A stretch of DNA of 64,000 bases from contig JARHVA010007804.1 in assembly GCA_037957365.1 (NCBI GenBank), forward strand, positions 152,501-216,500, given 5' to 3'. The translations under genes were made by a program, and so were the position numbers. This DNA is from Torreya grandis (taxonomy: Eukaryota; Streptophyta; Pinopsida; Cupressales; Taxaceae). This document shows, piece by piece, positions 48,401-59,172 of this stretch (the first letter of the stretch is position 1; the number at the start of each line of letters is the position of its first letter). The notes beneath the pieces were generated by a model. The model was not told the origin of the DNA and did no database searches. It saw only the letters and a program-made list of their open reading frames with translations.

Positions 48401-49895
48401 TTGGATGGTGGGATTGGTATACCTGGAACATTGTGTGAGCTCATGTGTGTGTTGGAAAACATGCTATAATCCATCAAGTTCCATGTAATGCCTGGTATGG
48501 CTTCTTTGATGTTCAGCATGGTTGGTGTGGGATGTTACACTAACCACTCAATAGTTAATGATGTAGTATAGTAACCATAAGAGTATGACCTGATACCCAT
48601 GGGATATGACATTCTGTGAAGAATACTCCTAGGTTTATTCATATAGCATAGTGTTATATTAGAATAGTTCACTCCTTATTTGTGTTTCTATTTGTAATCT
48701 TATGGGATTGGATGATATGTATGTGTTGTTGCCCTCATTTTGGTAACTATTTCATAGATAATATATGGTTCTAAAATTTTACCATTGGCACTTGCCTCTT
48801 TAAGGTGGCTGATATACATGTCTAGTTTCTAAGTTGTTGATCATGGTATGCTCAATTGTTACTTGATTGTTTTATAACTATTAATCACTTCATCCCTTTG
48901 AGGTATGCTTAAACCTAGTTACCTTTATATCATTACCAGTAACATTAGAGACAACATTGAGCTTGTTATGGATTATTGATAACCACTACATATACAGCCC
49001 ATAAATATATTATTACATGAAGCAAGAGTAAGAAATTAGTCAAATTAATGAAGTGATGGGTTCTTTGGTTAAATTTCCAAGATAGAGGAACCTAACGAAG
49101 ATATAATTATTTGTATGTAATTTATAAAACTATGGGTATTAGTTTTTATCTTTTCCATAAGTAGCCTTATTATTTGAAAACAATATTAGCCTTGTATGTA
49201 CTCTTCATATAAGAAACTTGTAAATAATTACATTTCCATAGTGATATCCTAGTAAGGGTTCTTTGTTCAACTACTAACCTAATTTAAGAATCCATTAATT
49301 AACTTGCCAAACTGATGGCTGCAACTCCTACATGGAAGTGCAGATTGCATTCTTATTAAAAGCATGTCAAGGTAAGTATAAATTACCATATTTTGGAACA
49401 TCATGTTCTTAGGATGTTTAACTACACACTTTCATAGTTGGTGGGAATGTCTAGCTACAAAAGTGTTGTATTAACATTAACATATGCTATTATAAAATTT
49501 TATTGTTAAATGAAAGCATATTTAGTTTTTTGAACCTGTTTATAGATGGTTCCAATGAATTTTGAGGTATGTAATGGAACTTTCAAAGCATGAGATTAAA
49601 ACCAAGTTGGGATACTTATGAATTATTCTATTGTACACGTTGCACCATGTATTGTGATACCATATTAGTATTGTAAAGGACACATATAATAAAGAGGCCA
49701 TTATTTTGGTCTCATGTAAGGTAAAATTTGGATATCTTATTAATGAAAAATAAGAATGCCAACAAGGTAAGATTGAGGCATTATCACCCTTGAATGAGTA
49801 GTAATGATTTTAAGGAATGATGATTTTTTAGTTGATCATATCTAATGTAATACTCTTCCCTGATCGTTGGCAAGCAACCAGGATCGCTCCTCTTT
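45492..49895 (+). other. Non-coding internal domain of the giant element
   Basis: About 4.4 kb with no long ORF; the best plus-strand frame, 45503-45703, has no motif. Two repeat features are visible. A GACTTGTATGGGT(A/G)AGTCA block at 46067 and 46149 has a weaker copy at about 46908. A loose tandem of roughly 45-bp units, each with a GGATGTC or similar word, covers about 46490-46700. This layout, a large structured but non-coding core, is what is described for LARDs in cereals, where it is thought to act in packaging of the RNA. Confidence 0.7.
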
Positions 49896-49908
49896 AAGGA
49901 GGGGAGGA
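49896..49908 (+). other. Polypurine tract of the giant element
   Basis: AAGGAGGGGAGGA directly precedes TGTCATAATC, the first bases of the right LTR. This is the plus-strand primer site and fixes the element's orientation. Confidence 0.9.
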
Positions 49909-52900
49909 TGTCATAATCAAACCTTGTAGTTGGCTATATATAATACACTAAAAGCCTATTTTAGCATGTATTACTAAGAAATGGACTAACTATTTTAGAT
50001 GTGCATTCTATTTTTGATTCGGTGTTATGAGGCATCTTGTATAATTATTATAATTTCATTGATAGTACAGTTGATGGTTAAACTTTATTCATCTTACCAT
50101 GTTAGATATTCTTCAATTTATTTATATTATTATATGTTATGTTATATCATGTTTTTTTGGATTTTGTCTAACACTTGGTTGTGATATAGTTTCTTATACC
50201 TTAGAATAATACAATATAACTATCATGATTATCAGTATCTTTCTAGTTCATTACTACGTTAGATGATTATAATTATTTTAGAATATCATGTTTAAATGCT
50301 ATTATACTTATATAATTTTATTATTTTTGGATATTTATACTCATTCATGTAATTTTGATGTCTCTTTTTGACGATTATAGGAACTAGATAATTAGCTAGG
50401 CTCGATGGTGAGCTTTGACAACTTATGGTAAAATTGAGAGGCTAATGAGTAGTTAGAAGTGGCTCTAACATGTATAATGAATTATGGTGGAGATATTGGG
50501 CCACCATTATTTTTAGTACCCTTCATGATTTTTTATTTCATCTTTGTGATTGTTCTTTATGTCTTACTTTTTTTTTAAATTACCTTCTTTAGTGTTGTGG
50601 ATGTTTTATTTTTATTATTATTTCATGTGAAGGTTAATTTAATATTTTACATTTCCATGATTAATGATTTGAAATATTTTCATCTTGATTGTGATCCCCA
50701 TTCTCTTGGACTTTGGTTGTGGCTTTTGTTCTTTTGATCATAATTATTTTATTTTGGATCTTGACTAAGCCTTATTACTTGGTCCATTCATGGATCTTTT
50801 CACCTAGGCGTAGACATCTTGGTGGATGTTTTTGTGTTTAGGGTCAATTGGCATGGGTTGATAATTGTTTTATTTGTTATAATTTTGGGTGTTGACCCAC
50901 ACTCAAAAAATGTGGACCTCATAATTTGGGTGAGGAGTATGTTGGAATAAAACATTAATTGGTTGGGGGATGGTTTTAATTATGGAGGGTGGACCTTTCC
51001 TACACACCATACACAATCATGTTACTTCGGAGCTTGCATCATTTTGGGGAGCTCACAGTCTAGGTGAAACCCTAGGTCAAACAACATAGGCTCAAGGGGT
51101 TTTCAATGGGAATGTTTATGTGGAGACAACGTGATGTTTGGGATTGTTTTTTCTGATCAGGGTAGGGAAGAAGAGGTTGTTGGTATGTGGAAGAGAGAAA
51201 GACATGACATTCTACCTTCACATTGGGGAGATGGGTTGAGAACTAGAAGGTCCTAAGTCCTCCATGGGGTGAAGGCAGAGTTTAATGGGCAAAAAATAGA
51301 CTGAGATCAAGTAACTCTACATAATAGTTTGCATTCTCCTCTTCATGTAAGTGGAACGCTGAAAGATTAATCTTTATGTCCTGTTGATATTATTCTAGTT
51401 TTTGTTCCTTGTGTAGTGAATAAACTAAAATAGTGAACCATTAAGGTTTCATGGTGATGTCCTGAGACTTTACAATGAAATCGTAATTAATATAAAGTCA
51501 GTTAAATTGATTATTCTCTCTTAAAGCGTAGTGGGTTGTGTGTTATTTGATTTTTATCTACATTTTATTATAGGAATGATTTTTGGATGATGGTTTGATT
51601 TTTATCTATATTGTGTGTAATTTCCCCCTTAATTTGATATGGGCATTTTATTTACAATTGGCATATGAAGATCTGGTTTTATTCAAAAATCATGTGGTCT
51701 CTATTCTTTTGCTTAGGACTGAAATGTTTTTATAGAGTTCAGTGAACTGGTTGTATATCTAGGTCTAGAAATGTTAAGCCTACCTAATAGAGGGTTTGGA
51801 ATAACTATATTTGATTAAGATCTTAATGGGTAAACTGTAGTTATGGAAAATTATGTTGGTTTGACCTTGTAATTTAGTTTGGGTGTTGAGTTGGGTTTTA
51901 ATTATATGTTGGCATGTGGCCAAGGTTGTACTTCAACTTTGTTGGTACTTGAAGCCCTAGATACAATATTATATCACCAATTTTATCTTAATTATTTTTG
52001 TGCCTTTTTGTGGATTTGACCCTTGTTGATGTATTATGGGGATTATGTTATTTAATGGATATTGAATTTTCAAGATTTCCATTTATAAGGAATGTCTAAA
52101 ATCATTTATGTCCCTCTATTCTATTTAGGATTTTGATATTGTACTGATTAAGGATTGCTTATTGTTGGAATAACTTACCTACTATATAGATGGTTCTAAC
52201 ATTGTTGGGTGTTTTAAATCCTTGTAGGTGTTGTTTATTTCCATACTTGGTGTATAGTAGTTTTAATATTTTGTGTTATATATTTGTGGATATTCTGCAT
52301 TCAATTGAGTTATACTCTTAAAGTTCTGATTGAGTTAAGATGATTGTTGAATATTTCCATCTCTTTTACTATTGGTTGTGTTTATTTGAATGATTAATTC
52401 TTCCAAGTTTATTTTTTTTTGTTTTATGTTGGGTGTTGTGTTATTATTTCAACTATATTAGTTTTTATGCCTTTTATTGAATGTTGTGTTAAGTTGTATT
52501 TAGTGTCTTAGTATCTCATGCATATTTTAGGCCTCTCCCTAAGTACCCCATTGTTGGAACCTACTACCTAACTAATGGTTGGGGTGGTGAGGGCCACCAA
52601 TGGAGGGCTTATAAGGATGTTTGGGAGGGTATGACCTCCTGTTACTCAGTGTGTCTACTTTCATGGCATTTGGATCTTGATGTTATAGTATACTCATTTT
52701 CAGCACCTGTTAGTGTATACTTTCTATTGGATGTTGGTAGAATAGATCACTATTGTATTAATATGGTATTGAATTCAATTTTGTACAAATTGAAATCTAG
52801 AAACCATTCTTTTTATGTAAAATTAAATCTAAGTTGGTTCACAATTAGTTTATGGAAATAAGGTTATACATTTATCTAATGATAGTAATTGATATTTGTG

Positions 52901-55351
52901 ATTCAACCAACTGTACTTATTACCATAATGTGCTTGGACCATTTTAAGAGGATTTATGATTATTTGTATTTAATGTCAATAGTATGCTAAACCTAGTTAT
53001 ATTAGTAAATTTGAAAACTATCGATTTTAATCATTGTAGATACTTTCATGTTTACATTATTATGTTATTGTGAGAACGTGGTTATACCTAGCCATGTTTT
53101 TAGTTATTCATTACTATTACTTTATTTGATGTATTTCTTATTTCAATTGTCTTAATCATTTTTACTATTCGAGCTCACTCTTAGATGATGATCTCTTCTC
53201 CTAGTGTAAGCTGTAGATGAATATGGAGCTTGGTCATTATTATTATCTTTATCTATGGAATTACACACTATTGAAGTAATGCTTTAGGTTGATGATAGTA
53301 ATCTAGCATTGGCTATTTTGAATTAATTAAATAGAGCTAGAAATTTTTTAATACTATGTTAATGTATTATTGCATAATATTATTATTGGGTGGTGAAATT
53401 TTTTAATTTAAAATTTGGTTGTTCTAATGCCTGTGATTCAATTATCATGTGTATTTCCATTGTATAAAGCAATAAAATAACACACGCATAAGAACATAAT
53501 ACAACTTTACTCTTTATATTTGATATAATTCCATAGTGTTCCTAATACACAAACTTATTCTTAGTAGGACCTAAGTATTAATGATTTTGATTAGTTTCAA
53601 TAAATTAATTTGGTGGCTTAGCCTGTTGATAAATTTTAATGGTTGTATATTAATTGTTCACATTTTGGTACGATTATGATGGATCATATTTATGCTCTGA
53701 GTCAATAGAATGTTGATGGTATTCTTTTTTTTAATTATTATGTTTATTTATCTGAGCAAGGTTCTTATCAAGATAAATATTTATATAACGGACATCTTTG
53801 TACAATGACCTCATATGGGAGTTTCATTTATAGAATCCCAATTGGTAGCACCATTTCATTATTTCCATTAAGTTGGCATTAAATTTTAAAATAGATGGTG
53901 GTTTATTGATAACTGAATATGGATATTTTTATAATGAGATCAATTTAAGTATTATCATTATAATGAGTTTTATATGTTGTGATGGTCATTATGACAATAA
54001 ATAGTCCTTGTGATTTGTAAGTTAAACTCAAAATCGAGAATGGATTTAACTTCCTGGTGAATCTATGAATTATGTTCTGGACTCTTTTGATGAACTTGAA
54101 CATCTTGTTTTTATCAAAACATGATGAGAACCAAGGGAGAAGTAAGAGGCAAAATAGATATCGTACTTCTATTTCCTTCTTACGGATGGTTCATCTACAT
54201 TGTGTGGAGGTTTCACTCTATTTTTCATTTATATGCCACTCAGTTTGATGCTCATTTATGTGATGCCATCCACCCATGGCCAAATAGATTATGGATTATC
54301 TAAATGTGATTCTAATATCATAGATATATTATCAATTTGGTATGGAATTATAGTGTGAGGACCTTGAGTCAAGGATCATCCGTACTATTCTGATGGCTTG
54401 CACTACTTATGAATAAAATGTATGAGTTATTTATTTGTAAAGTAGTTAATGTTATTACTAGTTTGTAAATAAACCTTTTTGACCATTGTGCATATCAAGA
54501 ATGGAAGCAACTATTGTAGTTTGTTTACTTAAGGTTGCAATAATTAATTATTGTGGTAGTATGGTATTATCTCTTATAGTTTCCTTACCATGTGAAAAAT
54601 AGTGTTGAAATGATTTATAAACATATGGATCATGGAATAATGATCCAAAAAAATGGACCGAAATGTATCAAAACCATTAATGGCTCATTCTATGTTTAAG
54701 GGAATAAAGATGGCTTTTAGATCTTGGTGTTGTGTTTGGGAGTAATTGAGTGTTGAGGCTTGCCTCCTGGGATATTGTAAATATTATTAAGAGGATATTA
54801 GTATGTTGATTCTTCTATTAATGATTTCGATTTCATGATTACCTAGTTGTACCTCCTTTACTTCTAAACTTTATGCTTGAGGTAGTTTACTTCTTGTTAG
54901 GTGGTTTTGTCTTGACCTACTAGTATGAACCTAGGTTCATGGACATAATCTATTGGCACCATTCCAAATCAAAACATTTCAATCTCTTAAACATCATATG
55001 GCAACTGAAAAATGTAACCTAGTTACTTATCTAAGGTTGAGCATTCCTAGGTGGTCCGTTAGGTAAGCCTTATTGCTACTACAAATCTTAGAGGTTATTA
55101 GTGTGGGCCCACACACTAATACCCCCCAAACTTTATACCATCATAAGGTAAACTTGCTTCTCTATGAACCCTTTAGGGGTGTTCACACCAAGTGTTAGGA
55201 TTGACCCAATGTGGTTTTGGGATGTTTAGATGCTATTTTTTGGATCTATTTTATTGTACCTTGCTATAGGAAGTTGTGTGGCAGGCCCTGTCCATGGTTT
55301 CATATTGCACTCTGTTAAGCAAACTCAAAATTTTGTTTTTGGGTTGTTTCA
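49909..55351 (+). repeat. 3' LTR of the giant element
   Basis: It begins TGTCATAATC and ends GTTTCA, a clean TG...CA pair. The ORFs inside (52631-52861 and others) are not shared as open frames with the left LTR, so they are not genes. Confidence 0.88.
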
Positions 55352-56259
55352 AGTTTATTGAACATTAAAAGTAAAATACTTAATCAAATCAAACTTGACA
55401 AATGGTTATTCAATAAATATTAATGTTTGGGTATTCATCTCACTAATATATTTATAAAGGAAAAAAAGGAACTTTAGGTTTACATATTTACCTTCTTTTC
55501 TCATGAATTTTGTTGTGAGTCCTACATATTTAAACATTATTATTTAATATATCACCACTATTTAAATTTATTCACAAAAATTTAAAAATCTATATTATAT
55601 ATTTAAAATATTTAAATTTAATTACAATATTATATTATTACCATTAAATCTCTCCTAGATTATTATCAATATTATACAATGTTTTACCATCTTGTTTAAT
55701 ATTTACAAAACAAAACAATATCCTTCTTGATGTACTTGCACCTTATATATTTGGATCTTTATGCCCAATTACAATATTATTTTAATATTTTTTCTTATTT
55801 TTCTTATTATTTTTAATTAAAATTATATAGATAATATTAAATTATTTGTCAAAATTCATATCCAAATGTAAATTAGTTAGTGTGATCTTATTTAACCATT
55901 ACAAAACAAATAAATATTATTCATTAAATATTGTATTTAATATAATATAAATATATAATAGTATTTAAATATATTATATTGAATACAATTTTAATGTTTA
56001 GTATTTATTTATTTTTTAATGAATTGAATAGGATCACATTAATTAATATAAGGAAGGATATAATTTTATTTTATAAATCTTAAATGAGTTAGTATAATTA
56101 TATTTAATCCTGATAGTAAATTAGGAGAGTTTTAATAATAATAATAATTATTATTATTATTATTATTATTTTTAAAAAAAATTAAATAATATTAATATAT
56201 TAAATTCATATTAAAATACAAATTAATTAATATAATCACATTTGAACCATTATATTTAT
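55352..56259. other. Duplicon B backbone, AT-rich
   Basis: This continues the backbone interrupted by the giant element and matches 15850-16440 of A, for example CCACTATTTA and ATATATTTGGATC. At 56133-56170 a (TAA)n run meets a (TTA)n run, forming a palindrome. No gene is visible. Confidence 0.65.
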
Positions 56260-56260
56260 A

Positions 56261-56317
<57 letters not shown>

Positions 56318-56367
56318 AATAATTCAATGTATAAAAGAGCGTCTCAACATATTATATTAAATTCAAA

Positions 56368-56410
<43 letters not shown>

Positions 56411-56627
56411 GATATTGAATTTAATATAATATATTGAGATGCTCTTCTATACATTGAATTATTAATAGTTTGTTATATATATATATATAAATATAAATAT
56501 AATTTTGATATTGAATTTAATATAATATATTGAAATGCTCTTCTATACATTAAATTATTAATAGTTTCACAGGATGCTTAATTTTATCAAACATATACAT
56601 ACATGAAATTTTTACCACATTTATAAT

Positions 56628-56721
<94 letters not shown>

Positions 56722-56804
56722 CATATTAAGATGCTCTTCTATACATTGAATTATTAATAGTATCAAACATATACATACATGAATTTTTTACCACATTTAT
56801 AATG

Positions 56805-56851
<47 letters not shown>

Positions 56852-57486
56852 TGAATTTAATATAACATATTAAGATGCTCTTCTATACATTGAATTATTA
56901 ATAGTTTCACAAGATGCTTAATTCTACCAAACATTTACATACATGAAATTTTTACCACATATGTCAAAGCAAGCTCATTAAACATGTAAACGTGCTTGAC
57001 TTATCTCAACCTATACCATCGATGGTATAGGTTGAAATAAGTCAAACACGTTTACATGTTTAATGAGCTTGCTTTGACTAAAAATTTCATGTATGTAAAT
57101 GTTTGGTAGAATTAATCATCTTCTAAAACTATTAATAATTCAATGTATAGAAGAGCATCTCAATATATTATATTAAATTCGATATCAATTTTATATATAT
57201 ATCGAATTTAATATAATATACTCAGATGCTCTTGAAAAATGCATGCAAAAAGTAAAAGAAAATGCCGAACAAATCCAAGAAATTTTGAGGTTGCCACCTA
57301 AAGAAGTAGGATTTGATGGTATAAGTTGAGATAAGTCAAACACGTTTACGTGTTTAATGAGCTTGCTTTGACATATGTGGTAACAATTTCATGTATGTAA
57401 ATGTTTGGTAGAATTAAGCATCTTGTGAAACCATTAATAATTCAATGTATAGAAGAGCATCTCAATATATTATATTAAATTCGATA

Positions 57487-57523
<37 letters not shown>

Positions 57524-57560
57524 TTATAATTATAATAATAATATATATATATAGATATAT
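56260..57560. repeat. AT microsatellites with several direct and inverted copies of the OSR-like upstream region
   Basis: Pure TA runs lie near 56265-56310, 56370-56406, 56475-56490, 56631-56720, 56810-56850, 57487-57518 and 57540-57555. Between them a unit carrying TTAATATAATATATTGAGATGC and ATTGAATTATTAATAG is present forward at about 56408, 56500, 56721 and 56851, and inverted at about 56311, 57021 and 57234. The unit is the upstream region of the OSR-like gene, which occurs once in duplicon A (16425-16640). Confidence 0.85.
56851..57186. repeat. Palindrome, arms about 168 bp, no loop
   Basis: The centre is CTATACCATC|GATGGTATAG between 57020 and 57021. The arms extend outward through GTTTACATGTTTAATGAGC and AATAATTCAATGTAT to about 56851 and 57186, with small differences. 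It would form a long hairpin in RNA or a cruciform in DNA. Confidence 0.88.
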
Positions 57561-57810
57561 AATTATAATTGATATCCAATTTAATATAATATATTGAGAT
57601 GCTTTTCTATACATTGAATTATTAATAGTTTCACAAGATGCTTAATTCTAACATTTACATACATGAAATTGTTACCACATATGTCAAAGCACACGTAAAC
57701 GTGCTTGACTTATCTCAACCTATACCATCGAATCCTACTTCCTTAGGTGGCAACCTCAAAATTCCTTGGATTTGTCCGACATTTTCTTTTACTTTTTGCA
57801 TGCATTTTTC
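57234..57810. repeat. Inverted repeat containing the 5' part of the OSR-like copy 2
   Basis: The inverted arm 57234-57488 (about 255 bp) is complementary to 57571-57810 (about 240 bp); the AT-rich loop is about 82 bp. The right arm covers the first 57 codons of ORF 57638-58210. Landmarks are AGGTTGCCACCTAAAGAAGT on the left and its complement at 57734-57753. Confidence 0.88.
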
Positions 57811-58210
57811 TTTCTTGGACAATTTGCTGTCTTATCATTCATATGCCGGTGAAATTCGTCAATGGAGGGCTTGCAATGTTTCATATGCGGAGGTTCCTGT
57901 AGTGCATAGAAGAAGAGAAAAACTGCAATATAAGCATCCACATAGTGTTACCTGCTTCGGAATTGGATCCATTTTGGCACTATTATGCCTGGCTGCCTCA
58001 TTATTGCTTGTGCTTGCCTTCGCCGCCTACTTCGCCTACATTGTAGTATTGCTGGTTCTAATCTGCATAACGTGTGTGCTAGTCATTATGACTTTCATGC
58101 TGGAGATGGAACAAATGTGGCCGTCTGTGTCGTATAATAAGATCTGTTCATTTGTCCTGATGATGACTACAATGTATGGATCTTTATTTTTTTGGAAAAT
58201 TTTGGACTAA
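57638..58210 (+). pseudogene. OSR-like gene copy 2, altered (fused ORF, hairpin lost)
   Basis: The ORF encodes 190 residues. Residues 107-151 match the OSR domain of the gene at 16801 (CFGIGSILALLCLAA at 106-120 and a second helix at 136-151), but the LPSLPPPPP turn is replaced by VLAFAAYFAY (125-134). The DNA shows a 9-base net loss with compensating frame changes across the proline codons. A deletion of about 24 bases joins the upstream ORF in frame, removing the ATG used in copy 1. The stop after the second helix is lost (TGA to GGA), giving 38 extra residues. A start at 57638 is the only in-frame one before the domain. The proline turn is essential in the known family, so loss of function or a new role is likely. 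Expression is unknown; it may be a pseudogene. Confidence 0.7.
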
Positions 58211-58541
58211 AGGTTATGATCCTAAACTCAATTTTTTTTAATTTTTTTTTAGCAAATTATTTCCGCAATATTATGCATTGCAAAGATTGAAATCTTTATC
58301 ATTGTAAACACATCTATTAAATAAAAAATCGCTGAATTAAATAGCATGTGAGGCCAGGGTATCTGTAACCCACAAGCGACTGAAGGAAACTCATGGCCGG
58401 AAGAACAAAAACAATGGTCAGAGCTCTTTTGTTGGTTGCGCAATGGAAAACAAGTGACATATAAAAAATAGCTCTTAAAACTCTCTTGTCGATTTGGCAA
58501 AATTAAATAAGTGAAATGCTAAGAGAACCAACTAAACTCTA

Positions 58542-59146
58542 TGTTGATTTTTGTAGCTCGAAAGGTGGAATGTGGAATTGTTTTAAAGCAACTCAAGATT
58601 AGATATGCTTTAAAACAATTCGAGTTGGATTTTTAGCCACAATAGTTTCTATTCTTTAAATAGAATGTTTTTGAGTTTGTAAGGATAAGATAAATCCTAG
58701 AGTGATTTTATGTGTAATAAAAATATTTATATAAAAAAATAAAAATAAAAAATAAAAAATAAAAATAAAAAAAATAAAAATGAAAGAAAGCAAGGAAAGC
58801 TTCTTTTTCTTGCACGCTAAGGAAAGCTTCTTTTTCTTGCACACTAAGTAAAGTAGCTAGGCTCTCTATAAAAGTAAGATTGCTGTAGCAAACTCAGACA
58901 TTGTATTTTTTCGAAAGAAAAGTTTGTTGTTAGGCTGAATAGAAGATCCAACATTTGCAGGTTTTCCCCCGCATTGGGGTTTCTTGGGTATATCTGTGTT
59001 ATTGTCTTTTTTATTGGCTTATTGTTATTTTTGCTTCCGCTGTTATTAGTTGTTAATTAACCCAGTTGTATTAATCGTTATAAATCAAATTTATGTCTAT
59101 GAATTTATTGTGGAATTAATCTGTTGCTGGGTTATAGAAATTAACA
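58542..59146 (+). repeat. 5' LTR of the copia element
   Basis: 605 bp, TGTTGATT...TTAACA. It has a perfect 16-bp inverted repeat (58575-58590 with 58606-58621), an A-rich run of AAAAAT units (58733-58780), and two copies of a 27-bp repeat at 58792-58845. Confidence 0.96.
58867..58874 (+). promoter_or_regulatory. TATA box of the copia LTR
   Basis: TATAAAAG in CTCTCTATAAAAGTAAG is a good plant TATA box. It is conserved in the 3' LTR at 63527-63534. Transcription would start roughly 30 bases downstream, setting the U3/R border. Confidence 0.75.
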
Positions 59147-59161
59147 TGGTATCAGAACTCT
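59147..59161 (+). other. Primer binding site (initiator tRNA-Met)
   Basis: TGGTATCAGAACTCT starts directly after the 5' LTR. The first ten bases are the standard complement of plant initiator tRNA-Met, the normal primer for copia elements. Confidence 0.9.
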
Positions 59162-59172
59162 AAACTCTGAAT

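Larger units (their letters stand above)
39969..55351 (+). mobile_element. Giant-LTR, non-coding LTR retrotransposon (LARD-like)
   Basis: Two direct copies of about 5.45 kb (39969-45469 and 49909-55351) enclose about 4.4 kb. At the inner edge of the left copy, TTTCA is followed after two bases by TAGTATCAAATCC, a degenerate initiator-Met primer binding site. At the inner edge of the right copy, AAGGAGGGGAGGA is a textbook polypurine tract directly before TGTCATAATC. These place the element on the plus strand. The flanks are two halves of one sequence: TTAAATGCATGGTT before and AGTTTATT...AATCAAACTTGACAAA after are contiguous in 9277-9312 and 15849-15909. Target duplication AGTTT is plausible but the left copy is mutated. 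No gag, protease, RT or integrase motif was found in the internal part or LTRs, so mobility would need proteins from another element. LTR identity is about 80-85% by eye, hence old. Confidence 0.85.

Noticed and set aside
40006..55351. Tandem gene duplication as an explanation of the 5.4-kb repeats
   Set aside because: Primer binding site, polypurine tract, TG...CA ends and rejoined flanks fit an LTR element; the repeats hold no shared ORF.
58656..58844. Minus-strand ORF rich in Phe and Lys
   Set aside because: Antisense of the A-rich run and 27-bp repeats of the copia LTR.
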